Source: Clostridiales bacterium
GTDB taxonomy: Bacteria > Bacillota > Clostridia > Monoglobales > Monoglobaceae
NCBI GenBank assembly: GCA_019419865.1
Contig: JAHZIG010000010.1
Span: 39,178-103,177 of the forward strand
Length of the DNA: 64,000 nucleotides
Direction of reading: 5' to 3'
The notes under the pieces were generated by a model, which was given only the letters and a program-made list of their open reading frames with translations, did no database searches and was not told the origin of the DNA. The translations under genes and the position numbers were made by a program. Positions 28,642-38,887 of the stretch are shown piece after piece (the first letter of the stretch is position 1; each line of letters begins with the position of its first letter).

Positions 28642-31600
28642 TTATTCTATCCCTTGCTCCAAAACCGCGCCGAGATCGTCGTAGAGAGGTTCGTAAGTCT
28701 CGCCGTCCCAGATATACGCGTTAACGCTTCCGTTTTCGGGAGCCTGGGGCAGAGCAAATATGTACGCTTCGTTTGCGGTAAGCCGCTGTTCGGTCAGGTT
28801 TGCAAGGCAGTCTTGGGCGTCGTATACCGCAATATAAAGCGTCGCGTCTTTAGACGACAGCGCGGATATTTGATCTTCGCCAAGCGCCGAAAAGCCTTCC
28901 GGAATAGGCGCTTCGGTAAACGTCGCGGTTATAGTTACCGCTTGATCCGGCATCGTAAATATCGATTGTATCCCGTCGTAGTCGATCTCGCCGCCGCCCG
29001 CGTCGGTTATTGTAAGAGTATCGAGCATATATCCCGGTTCCGGATCTACCGTTAGTTTGACCTCTTCGCCTTCGGCGCCGAGCGCGCTCGCGGTCGTTGC
29101 GCTTCCGTGTTCGGAGTGGAGTATATTTATACCGCTGAACGTCAGGGAAGCGGACGCGTCGCTCAGATTACTCTCGCCGACCGCGTTTTTAACGCTTGCC
29201 CTAAAGTTGTATGTTCCCTCGGTTACCCCGGTTATCGCTACCGGAGACGTCGCTCCCGAATAGGTCGTAACGTTTCCCGTCGGATCCTCGCAGCTTACTG
29301 CGTATTCGGTTATATCGGCGCCGCCGTTGTCGGGCGCTTCAACGCTTACGTACGCCGTTCCGCTCTGGCCGTAAGCGCCGATCTCGGTCGGCTCAGCGGG
29401 CGAGTATGCGGTGGAGGAATATGTAAGGTTGGTAATAACGGGCTTCCAGGTGACGGCGTTAACTCCGTCTACCTTGGATACTACGCGCAGCGTCTTGAAA
29501 CTGTCGGCGTCGATTTCAATATCCGAGTATGCGTAGCCGTTTCCGTCGCTGTCGAGAATGGTCATATCGGCGGTTTGATTGTCGAAGTCAAAGGTAACTT
29601 TTATACTCCACGTAGTAGTATTGGTAATATGCAGCCTGGTGGATTCGCCGATAGGCGTTCCGGTGTCGCTGAGATATGTCTTGTCGGCGCCGCGGGAGTA
29701 ATATTGAACTTCTTCTCTCTCCGTCGTTGAATAGACCTTTGACAGAGCGAACAGGATGTTGTCGCCGCTTAAATCCTCTTTTCCGCCGAGTACGTTTATC
29801 GCGTTGCCTTCAGAGTCGTATTCCGCGTCCAGGAACTGGATCTCAAAGCTGTAGTTTTTATAATAATCGCCGGCGCCGTCGTCCGATCTTTGCGCGCCCA
29901 TCTTAAAGTCAAAGCTCAGCTCCGCGGTTCCGCCGTAGACGGGATTGAAGTCTCGGTACATTTCCGCGCCGTCGATGCTGTTCGTCTGATTCAGCGTCCA
30001 GCCGCTCTTCGAGAAGGAGACCATGGCGTCGGTTCCGCCGCCGCATACGAAGTCGTCGAGTTTCCCGTTCTCGGCCGAGCTGTAGAAGGTTCCGTACTCA
30101 GAATCCGCCGTTCTGAAGTCGAGCGTGTTCACCGTTTTCCCGTTATAGATATAGTCGAGCCGGTAATAGCTTTTTGCCGCGTCTTCGGATACCGTTACGA
30201 CGCCGTCGTTTCCGATCGATACTTCGTTTCCGGCGTATTCCGTTCCGTCCTGATTTTTGACGGCGTAGGTCAGAGCGCCTGACAGATCTATCTTTATATT
30301 CCCGGCGTCCGTAAGATGCTTAAACGAGCGCGGCGCAAATTTCGTTTCGCCGCCTATCGCCGCCGCCGCGTGCGAAGAATACGGATAAACGGCTTCCGTG
30401 GGTCCGCCTATCTGATATATCTTGACGTTGGACAGGCCTACCGGCGCGGTTCCCGAGCCGTTGCCGCGGTTGAACGCGATCCTGTCTATCGGACGCTCGG
30501 CCGTGCCGACGTCGTTTCTCATTCCGCAGACAAGATTATCGGTCAGAACTTCGCCTGTGTCCGCGTTCGCGACCGACATGGTCATCGTTCCGCCGCTGAA
30601 GTTTATCACATAATGAAGATTAGTTCCGGAGCTTACGTTCGCCGATGTTTGATAATTGCTTCCGCCCGCAAACGCGCCTATCTGCGGAACCAGCGAACCG
30701 TTGAAACGGATCCCTGCGGTCGTGCCCTGATTATTGCCGCTGTATACGGTGAGCCCGATAACGTCTCCGCCGGCCGCGCCGGAGTTATCTCCGGTATATA
30801 CCATGTCGAACTCTACGACCATATCGCTGTAGGAGCCGTTTAGAGTTCTTGTCACGCTGTCTTCGCCGAGTCGGTATACGGAATATTTAGAGCCGTTCGA
30901 AACGTATTCCGAAACGTTCGCGTTTTCGCTCAGCGTATAGCCGTGGTTTTCGTTTGCCTGGCTGTATCCGTTGGGCCCGAGGTTGGTCGAGTAGATCGAG
31001 ACGTCGTCCTCGCCCGGCGTTATCTTCTCTTTAAATATCAGCGTTATGAGAGTATCGTCTGCGACTGTGAACTTGGTCGAGTCGCTCGCGTCGAAGTCCA
31101 TTTCGTATATCTTGCCGTCGACCGTTATGTCTTCCTTATAGCCGTCGTCTAAACTGAAACTGTAATCGCTCGTCTCGGCGAACTTATATTCCGCCACGGT
31201 CTCTTCGGGTCGGATTATAGCGCCGTCCGCCGTTTTCGTCACTGCGTTTACCGAATATGAATCGGACTCCTGCGTTGTAATGTTTACTGTCTGCGCGGTT
31301 GTATCTTCAATGCTGACGGCTACGTCGCGCTGAGTGGAGTAGCCCTGTTTTCTTATCGTATACGTATAATCGCCGGCTATAACGTCTATCTGAGCGGCGC
31401 CGTTTGAATCGGTCGCGACTGAGTATGAATCCATGGTTATTTCGGCGCCCTCTATAGGAGTTCCGTTTGAACTCGTAACGTTAAACGTCAAGCGTACCGG
31501 AGTTTTAGCGTAGTATATATTCGGAGAAGTCAACGCGGATAGATCCATGTCCTCGTTTATGTAGTAGCTCGTATACGGAGGCTGGTTATACGCGACGTTC

Positions 31601-33509
31601 TGCCATGCTATAGACGTGCGGTACTGACTGTCGTGCATGAGCGTGGTCAGCTTATAGCCTGTTGGGATCGTTGTTGTAAATATATTAAGCGCGGTGGAAT
31701 CGGTGTTTCTATATACTATCTCCTCGCGCCAGTCGCCGAATAGATCGGCTGTGAGACAGGGGTTGTTCTTGCTGTCGTTGTTGGTGGCGGTATCGTTCCT
31801 TTGATAAGTCGTCCATAGCCTGTCGAAGGTGTTGGCGTTGTCGTTCCATTTAAGCATTCTGGTTCCGTCAAGCTCTTCGCGATAGAGGTCGCCGTCCCAG
31901 TAAATATTGAAGTTCGCGCTCGAGCCGTTGCTGAACGTACCGTTTGTAGACGGTATTTCCTCGTATTCATAAGCGCCGTCGCCCTTGTCTACCGCGCCGT
32001 AAGTTTTAGCCGACGACCACATTATATATTTATAGTTCGAGCCGTAGTTGCCGATTATACCTCTGCCGACGTCGCCGGAAGGGCTGGTGTCTCTGAATAT
32101 CGTAGTTCCGGACTTAGCGTCTCTTAAGCTGATGGCGGGGTTGTCCTCGTGAGGGGTAAATACTTCTAATCTGCCGTCGCCGTCGAAGTCGCCGACATGG
32201 GTCGCGTCTCCGTGTCCCCAGCCTTTGTTATATATCGGAGTACCGTCGTGATCCAAGGCCGCCGCGCCGTAGATCAGCTCGTCGTATCCGTCGCCGTCGA
32301 TATCGGCTACGGATAGGTTATGGTTGCCCTGTCCGTAGAGGGTTATATCCGAGGTCGCGGTAGATCCGTCTAAATATCTGGTCGTACTGGAGTTCCTTTC
32401 GCCCGAGTATAGCCACTGTTCGGTCAGGTTGGTCCCGTCCCAGGTATACGCCGCGATATACGCGTACGTATAGTAGCCTCTGCACATCAAAACGCTTGGA
32501 CGAACGCCGTCCAAGTATGCGACCGCGGCTAAGTAGCGTTCGCTGCGGTTGTAAGAGCCGTCGCCCCAGTTCGAGGTTACGTCGCGCGGAGGGTCGTAAT
32601 CGACGGTTTGCAGAGCTTCGCCGGTTTCGCCGCTGAATACTGTTAAATATTCTCCGCCGCTTGTTACATGTCCTCTGCTGTTACGGTAGTCTCTGCTGTT
32701 GTCCGCGCTGCGTATAGCGCCGGTAGCGCCTACTTCGGTCACGTACGCTCCGGTCGCGTCCTTGGAGCCGGCCCGGTCTTGCAGATTATCTCCGCTTTGC
32801 CGTCGCCGTCGAAGTCGTAGACCATAAATTGAGTGTAGTGAGCGCCCGCGCGGATATTAACGCCAAGGTCTATATTCTGGCTCCAGACGCGCGTCCCATC
32901 CAGTTTATAGCAGTCCAAGAGAACGTTTCCGGTATAGCCGGACTGCGAGTTGTCTTTCGAGTTGGTGGGATCCCATTTTAAAATTATCTCATATTCGCCG
33001 TCTCCGTCCACGTCGCCGACGCTGCAGTCGTTTGCCGTGTATTCAAAGCTTCCGCTCGCCGTACTTCCGCCGTCGGGTTTAACAAGGTCTATGTGAACGT
33101 AGGGGTAGTCGGCAAAGTCGGTCAGTATTTCTACGCTCTTTGAGAGCAGGCCGACCTCGCCGTCGATCACCGGAGCTATCTGATAGTTGTTCGACGGGCT
33201 TCCGCCTGTGTGCGTGTAGTTGGTAGCGTCTAGGTTTTCGGCTATAAGCGAGCCGTTACAATAAACGTTGAATTTTGTGTCCATCGGTTCGGTTCCGAGC
33301 AGTCTCCAGCTCATGAACACGCCGCCGCTTACCGCCGCGCCGATCGCGCCTCTGGAGAGGTACTCCATCTGTCTCGGCTCGTCCGCCGAGAGCGCCGCTT
33401 GCTCCGAAACAGTTTCGTCGCCTGCGGCAAATACGCCGCCAAAGTTTAATACTGATATGAGCATCGAAAGGATTATCAGTGCGGAGATTGATTTGAATAA
33501 TGGTTTCAT
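28642..33509 (-). pseudogene. PL11 rhamnogalacturonan lyase, frameshifted near 32767-32771
   Basis: Two abutting frames make one protein of about 1620 residues. Residues 1-30 are a signal peptide; the PL11 (YesW-like) beta-propeller starts with RGAIGAAVSGGVFMSWRLLG and contains repeated calcium-type DFDGDGK/DVDGDGE motifs. The first frame ends in KTGP; restoring one base in CCGGCTCC (minus strand) gives the continuous family sequence TGPGSKDATGAYVTEVG. The 4868-base span is one base short of a multiple of three. After the propeller come a CNA-B-like domain, lectin-like sandwiches, an Fn3 domain, a bacterial-repeat domain and a C-terminal module shared with neighbouring enzymes. It follows PL1 by 44 bases in one operon. 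A GTGA overlap could allow reinitiation, but the halves split a single catalytic domain. Confidence 0.85.
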
Positions 33510-33553
33510 TTAGCGTTCGCCTCCTATTTATTTTTTATTATACAACCGTATAA

Positions 33554-36511
33554 TTATATACTTTCGCAAAGCGGAGCGTTGTTTACGTCCCATAAAAACG
33601 CCTTTGCATCTCCGCTCGGTTTAGAAAATTCGCGACTGCCCGAGCCGCCCTCGATCTCGTGCTGAGTAAGATTGAGCAAGCGCCCGTCGTCGCCGTATTC
33701 GGCTATGTAGAAAGTCGCGTCCTTCTCCGATTCGACGATATATTTGCTCCCGTCGGCGCTCAGAGAGATATAAGTATCCGGTTCGGGATCGGATATCGGT
33801 TCCGGTTCCGGAGTGAAAGTTAAGCCGTAGAACTCAGCCTTTGAATTTGATACGTAAAAATAATACGTTTGCCCCGCGTTTAAAAACGCGCTGGACGAGA
33901 CGAGTTTGCTGTCTGCAGAAGTATTGTCGTATTTATATACAACATTTCCGTTTGAGTCGTTTATATAAAACGATTTATCCTTGCCTATGTTGTAATATAC
34001 CTTAAGCGTACCGTCCTTATGCGGCGTATACTGCATAGCCGCGCCGGCTTTGCCGTTGTCGGACGGGTTGTTTACGCCGCGGACGGAACCGGTGAAGTCG
34101 AGCCCGTCTATTGCGATATTGTTTTGGGTATAGCTCATATCTTCCGATACCTTAAGCCCCATCATTTGATTGTCCGAAGTAGATATATCTTTATACGCCT
34201 TCCACACGCTCGTGTGCGGATCTACCTCGAACAGCGCTCCGAGGAAAAAGCCTTTTGAGCCGCTCGTGAATATGTAATAGGTCTTACCGGCCTCTACTCT
34301 GGCGGTGATCGCGAGGTCGGAGCCGCTCGCGCCCATAGCCGAAGCGGCCGCTTGATCTATGCCCGAGGCGCCCTCTTCTACTATACAAAACGTTTTGGTC
34401 TCTCCGACCCCGGTCGCGTACGCGGTCAGGTATCCGTCCTCGTAGGCGACATACTCGAAATAGTCGCCGACGGCCTTTCCGTCCGACCAGCCGCCGTTGG
34501 TATCTCCGGTCGCGCTGTAGTCGAAGGATTTCCCGTCGAGGGTTACGCCCGCGTCGTTTTTAGTCCGCAGCGCGAATTGATTGGTCAGACCTTTCATCAG
34601 CTCGGTTCCGGCGCCCTTGCCGTTATCGGACGACGAAGCCGTCCACGAGACGGTAGAGGCGATCAGCGTAATGGAGAACGTTTTATTTACCGTATATTCG
34701 CCGAACGTTACGGCGGCGCTGAGCGAGACCGAGACGTTTTTGTCGGTCGGTCTGTTTATTTGGGTTATAGCGTTGTTTTCAATAACGACGTCCTTTGAAG
34801 AACTCGACCACTCGATCTTAGAGCCGTGGACGCTCCCTGTAGTCGGGAGGGTCAGGTCGGACGGCTTTGAGATAGAGGACGCGGTCAGGGAGAGCGCCGT
34901 CGCGTCCTCCGACGCCTTAAAGTAATCCTCGCCGAGATCGTAGAGGGTCTTAGACGGCGTTACCACGCCTTCAGGGAAAGCGCTAACGGTCAGATCGTTT
35001 ATATAGTATTCGATATTGTTATAGCCCTCGCCCAGATAATCGCCGGTAGCGTCGGATGCGTCGTTTGGATCGAGGCCTCTCGCCGCTTCCCACTCGTCCG
35101 GCATACCGTCGTTGTCGCTGTCGATTATGTCCTTAGTCAGGACGGCTTCCGGGTAGTATTCGTCGTAGTCGCAGAAGTTTATTCCATAAGTATCTATCGC
35201 CGACAAGACGGCGTCGTCGGTGACCGTCGAAAAGTCGCGGCCGCCGGTCAGCGAGTCGGTTCCCGTTCTGGTCTCGTACAGAACTTGAGCGTCTATCTTG
35301 TTTCGGCTGGTATCCGTATCAAACGAGTACGCGGAGCCGTCGTTGTCCGCCGGGAAAGGCGCCGCGCCCGCGTAGCTAAGCACGTTTTCGTACGCGTCGT
35401 TTGCGGATTCCGCGTCGTAGGCTACGGATACGTCGGCGCCCGTGGACGACGCTACTGAGAACGGGGAGTCGGAGCGGTAGTCTTCTTCTGTATATTCGGC
35501 GCTTCCGTAATTTATACCGCCGTTCCAGTTATCGGAGTTGATAGCGGACGAGTATTCCGAGCCGTCCGGGTTCAATATCCTGTTTCCGGTCATGTAAAAT
35601 CTGTAGTTCTCGGGAGCCGTGCCGCTCGAGATGTTTATAAAGCGGTAGCCGCCTTTTGTGGACGGTCCGGCTTTGAGGGTGTTGTTTACATAGTTGATAT
35701 GTCCAAGCGTGCCGTACGCGGTCTGGTAGCCCCAGTCGTAGATAACGTTGTTTACAAAATCCATCGAGTTCGTACCGACGACCTTGCCCCTGAAGTTTCT
35801 GGAAAGGCTGTGGCATATCAGATTATGATGCCATGAGTTTTGTCCTTTCCCGAACATGGCGCCGAAACCGTGCGCGCCCTTCGAGTGGTAGGATACGCAG
35901 TTGGACGGGCCTATTATCGAGTACTGGACGGTCTGGTTCATGTTTTCAGAATACAGCCCGAACTGCTCGTCGTTAGCCCAGCCGATAGAGCAGTGGTCGA
36001 TTATCGAGTTGGAGCCCTTAGAGCCGCCCCACGCGTCGTAATCGCCGGAGTCGTTTCCCTTCTCGCCGGGACGCGAGGAGATGAACCTTACTATGATATT
36101 GTCTCCGCCCATTCCGAATTTACCGCCCTTTAGAGTTATCCCCTTTCCGCCCGGAGCGGTCTGTCCGGCGATAGTGATGTTGCTTTGGCAGTTTATGTCC
36201 GATTTAAGCTCAATCGTCCCCGCAACGTCGAATACGACTATGCGGTTAGACGAGGAGACCGCGTCTCTGAGCGAACCGGCGCCCGAATCGTTTAGGTTGG
36301 TCACATGATACACCGAGCCGCCGCGCCCGCCGGTCGCGTGCATACCTCCGCCCTCCGCGCCGGGAAAAGCGGGTATCGAAGCCGCCGCCAACTCGATCGT
36401 ATCGGCCGCCGCCGGGGCGGGCTCTTCGGCAGAGGCGACGCCGGAGACGCTCAAACACAAGGCGAGCGCCGGCGCCATTAGAATTTTAGCGATAAGTTTT
36501 TTTCTTTTCAT
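33554..36511 (-). CDS. Secreted PL1-type pectate lyase
   Basis: Start set at ATG 36511 (MKRKKLIAK signal peptide to about residue 28); ATG 36526 and TTG 36544 are possible but no option has a strong ribosome site. The PL1 parallel beta-helix begins FPGAEGGGMHATGGRGG and has VTNLNDSGAGSLRDA, NIIVRFISSRPG and the SIIDHCSIGW core, typical of enzymes cleaving polygalacturonate by beta-elimination with Ca2+. Then follow a DNDGMPDEWE calcium-type stretch, an atrophied Ig-like domain (about 510-600), two copies of a CBM-like sandwich (about 605-870) and the C-terminal shared module. First gene of the PL1-PL11 operon. Confidence 0.92.
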   Translation of the reverse strand: MKRKKLIAKILMAPALALCLSVSGVASAEEPAPAAADTIELAAASIPAFPGAEGGGMHATGGRGGSVYHVTNLNDSGAGSLRDAVSSSNRIVVFDVAGTIELKSDINCQSNITIAGQTAPGGKGITLKGGKFGMGGDNIIVRFISSRPGEKGNDSGDYDAWGGSKGSNSIIDHCSIGWANDEQFGLYSENMNQTVQYSIIGPSNCVSYHSKGAHGFGAMFGKGQNSWHHNLICHSLSRNFRGKVVGTNSMDFVNNVIYDWGYQTAYGTLGHINYVNNTLKAGPSTKGGYRFINISSGTAPENYRFYMTGNRILNPDGSEYSSAINSDNWNGGINYGSAEYTEEDYRSDSPFSVASSTGADVSVAYDAESANDAYENVLSYAGAAPFPADNDGSAYSFDTDTSRNKIDAQVLYETRTGTDSLTGGRDFSTVTDDAVLSAIDTYGINFCDYDEYYPEAVLTKDIIDSDNDGMPDEWEAARGLDPNDASDATGDYLGEGYNNIEYYINDLTVSAFPEGVVTPSKTLYDLGEDYFKASEDATALSLTASSISKPSDLTLPTTGSVHGSKIEWSSSSKDVVIENNAITQINRPTDKNVSVSLSAAVTFGEYTVNKTFSITLIASTVSWTASSSDNGKGAGTELMKGLTNQFALRTKNDAGVTLDGKSFDYSATGDTNGGWSDGKAVGDYFEYVAYEDGYLTAYATGVGETKTFCIVEEGASGIDQAAASAMGASGSDLAITARVEAGKTYYIFTSGSKGFFLGALFEVDPHTSVWKAYKDISTSDNQMMGLKVSEDMSYTQNNIAIDGLDFTGSVRGVNNPSDNGKAGAAMQYTPHKDGTLKVYYNIGKDKSFYINDSNGNVVYKYDNTSADSKLVSSSAFLNAGQTYYFYVSNSKAEFYGLTFTPEPEPISDPEPDTYISLSADGSKYIVESEKDATFYIAEYGDDGRLLNLTQHEIEGGSGSREFSKPSGDAKAFLWDVNNAPLCESI

Positions 36512-36653
36512 GATCCGCACGTCCATTCTATTGTTATTTTGCAATTAACCTATTATATGATTATAACATATTGTAATCGGGTAGGGTAAGGTTATTTTGT
36601 TAAAATTTCCTAAAAATCAACGCAATGATGGTTCGGTCGATATTTTGGCGATA

Positions 36654-36685
36654 ACAAAAAACCCCGCTTGCGATACGCAAACGGG
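36654..36685 (-). terminator. Terminator of the GH43 gene
   Basis: On the minus strand CCCGTTTGCG pairs with CGCAAGCGGG (one G-T) around TAT, followed by a TTTTTTTG run. Confidence 0.9.
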
Positions 36686-36712
36686 AGTGTATATTTTAAA
36701 TAACGTTATGAA

Positions 36713-38692
36713 TCAATATCCTCTGTATTCAAAACTGTCGAACTCGGCGCAGGCTTCGTTTTCTCCGGCGTAGGCGTAGAGCCCTATCATAGCTCCGGTA
36801 AAGCGTTTGCCTTTGTTTATCGCCTGACTGCATATGTAATAGAGGTTTTCTACCGTTCCCAGCTCGTTCCAGTTCTCGCCGTCTATGCTGTAGAGGAACC
36901 GGCGTTTGAGCCCGGTAGTGCATATCTTGAGATAGATATTTTCGGTATCAGCTATATCCGCCTCGAACGTATACTTTTCAAGCTCGTCTATCTTCTCGAA
37001 GAGCTTTAGAGAATACCCGTTTTCGGTCTTGTATACGCCGTAGGTAAAATAGGTGTTCTCGTCGTAGTAACCGGTTATCCCGGCGTTTTGGGACGCGTCC
37101 GTAAATTTCGGCGCCGGCATCTTTACGGTTACGTCGAAGTCGAAGTTCTCCTGTCTGCGAACGACCATACCCTTGGCGTCGGTCGAACTGAGCGGATACT
37201 TAGAGCCCTTGATCTTTAGCTTGCCGCCGCTTAGAGCGAACGATCCCGGCTCCGGAGTGCGGGACGTTATCCAGTCGGGGCGCATACCGCTGAGCGCGTT
37301 TTCGCCGTTTTCGGGAGTTTGGCCGTCGAAGTCGTCGAACCAGTAGCCGTCCGATGATTCCTCCGATACGGTCTCGGGCAGGTTCGGCTTTATCTGAAGC
37401 GCCGACGGACCTCTGTTTCCGTTTATAATAGGCCAGCCGTCCGGAGTCCAGGTTATCGGTTCGAGGCAGGTCTCGCGGCCGAGCAGGCCGAAGTCCTCCG
37501 GCGTTCCGTCTATCTTTTCGCCGCGGATGAAACGGCTGCACAGGAAGACGATGTACCAGTCGCCGTTTTGGGTCATGACCGGCTTGCCGTGTCCGCAGCA
37601 TTGTATCGCTTCTTGACTATCCCTTTGGGTCATTATGGGGTTGTACGGACAGGGCTCGTATACGCCCATCAGCGTTTTGGAACGCGAAACGGTTATCTGG
37701 TGGAATATCCCCGTTCCGCCCTCGGCCTCGAACAGGTAATAGTAGCCGTCCTTATATAACAGATGCGGACCCTCGGGCGCGCGCTTATTATATCCGTAGT
37801 AGAGCAGGGACGCTTCGCCGATCTTTTCCGTCGCTTCGTGATTCAGTTCGAATATCCTCGCGCCGCGGTTTAGCAGCATATAGCGTCTGCCGTCCGTGTC
37901 GGTGAAGATCGAGGGGTCGATCCCGTCTTCGTCTATGAACGCGGGTTTCGAGTACGGACCCTCCGGTTTATCGGAGGAGACCACTATCTGGCGGCGGATC
38001 ATTTCACCGCCGTCGTTCAGCCTGAGCGTCGCGGTTATGTAGAACCTGCCGTCGTTATATGAGATGTCGGGCGCCCAGTAGCCTCTGCCGCCCTCGAGTT
38101 CGTCGATGTACGCCCACTCAGGGTTGGTTATAGCGTGACCTATCACCTTCCAGTGAACGAGGTCGGTGGAGTGGGAGATAGGAATACAGGGGAAGAAGAC
38201 GAACGACGAGTTTACCATATAATAGTCCTCTCCGACCCGGACTATAGACGGATCCGCGTAAAAACCGGTGCGGATCGGGTTATGGTACATATCTTCATAT
38301 TTTGCGCCTACGACTTCCTCAAAGTAGTCTAAAATTTCGCCGAGGTTATTTTCGTAGGCGAGCTGATACGGCGTAACGAGGTTTTTATCGCCCTTTACCG
38401 GAGACATGCCGACTCTTTCCACAAAGTATTTAACGGCCTCGAGGTTGCCGGATAGAACCGCTTCGTGCAGGCAGGTGCGTCCGTCTTTTCCGGCCAGGTT
38501 AAAGCTCGCCACCGTGTATTCCACGAGATATTTTATCATCTCTATATCCCCTGTGCGCGCGATCAGCAGGGACATGGACACGCCGTCCTCGTCCTCCGCG
38601 TTCACGAGTTTCGGTTCGCGCCATAGAAGAGTTTTGATTTGAGCCAGATCGTTATTTAGAATGGATTGTTTTAGGATTTGTTTGTTTTCCAT
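36713..38692 (-). CDS. Cytoplasmic ankyrin-repeat/GH43 glycosidase fusion
   Basis: Start at 38692 (MENKQILKQ) with AAGGAG upstream; 659 residues, no signal peptide. Residues 1-130 are ankyrin-like repeats (LVNAEDEDGVSMSLLIARTG, GRTCLHEAVLSGNLEAVKYF). The five-blade GH43 propeller starts at about residue 138: Asp147 in YADPSI is the expected base, DGIDPSIF holds the second Asp, and EGPHLLYKDGYYYLFEAEGG the acid. The C-terminal beta-sandwich (about 455-655) is the GH43 C2-type domain of beta-xylosidases/arabinofuranosidases. It probably trims imported oligosaccharides of xylose or arabinose. The ankyrin fusion is unusual. It has its own terminator and is about 180 bases upstream of the PL1 gene. 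Confidence 0.88.
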   Translation of the reverse strand: MENKQILKQSILNNDLAQIKTLLWREPKLVNAEDEDGVSMSLLIARTGDIEMIKYLVEYTVASFNLAGKDGRTCLHEAVLSGNLEAVKYFVERVGMSPVKGDKNLVTPYQLAYENNLGEILDYFEEVVGAKYEDMYHNPIRTGFYADPSIVRVGEDYYMVNSSFVFFPCIPISHSTDLVHWKVIGHAITNPEWAYIDELEGGRGYWAPDISYNDGRFYITATLRLNDGGEMIRRQIVVSSDKPEGPYSKPAFIDEDGIDPSIFTDTDGRRYMLLNRGARIFELNHEATEKIGEASLLYYGYNKRAPEGPHLLYKDGYYYLFEAEGGTGIFHQITVSRSKTLMGVYEPCPYNPIMTQRDSQEAIQCCGHGKPVMTQNGDWYIVFLCSRFIRGEKIDGTPEDFGLLGRETCLEPITWTPDGWPIINGNRGPSALQIKPNLPETVSEESSDGYWFDDFDGQTPENGENALSGMRPDWITSRTPEPGSFALSGGKLKIKGSKYPLSSTDAKGMVVRRQENFDFDVTVKMPAPKFTDASQNAGITGYYDENTYFTYGVYKTENGYSLKLFEKIDELEKYTFEADIADTENIYLKICTTGLKRRFLYSIDGENWNELGTVENLYYICSQAINKGKRFTGAMIGLYAYAGENEACAEFDSFEYRGY

Positions 38693-38810
38693 TTGATTTT
38701 TCTCCTTTGGAAGTTTTAGCGTTAGCTTATATATATAATTTATAATAAAATATAACAAAAATCAAGCGCTAACCGGGAAGTTTTTTGACATATAACACGG
38801 CGCTATAGGT

Positions 38811-38839
38811 TTGACCATAAGATCAAATTATGATAGTAT
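38811..38839 (+). promoter_or_regulatory. Promoter of the MATE exporter gene
   Basis: TTGACC, 17-bp spacer, TAGTAT, about 48 bases before the start. The GH43 promoter probably lies in the same AT-rich divergent gap. Confidence 0.6.
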
Positions 38840-38887
38840 ATAGACGATTACGATCAAAACAGAAAGAAAATGGGAGGTAATAAGACG

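Noticed and set aside
32739..32742. Treating the PL11 halves as two translationally coupled genes because of the GTGA overlap
   Set aside because: The break is inside one conserved catalytic propeller and a single added base restores family sequence, so it is a frameshift.
38783..38790. TTGACA at about 38785 as the -35 of the MATE promoter
   Set aside because: No -10-like hexamer at 16-18 bp; TTGACC at 38811 with TAGTAT at 17 bp is better placed.
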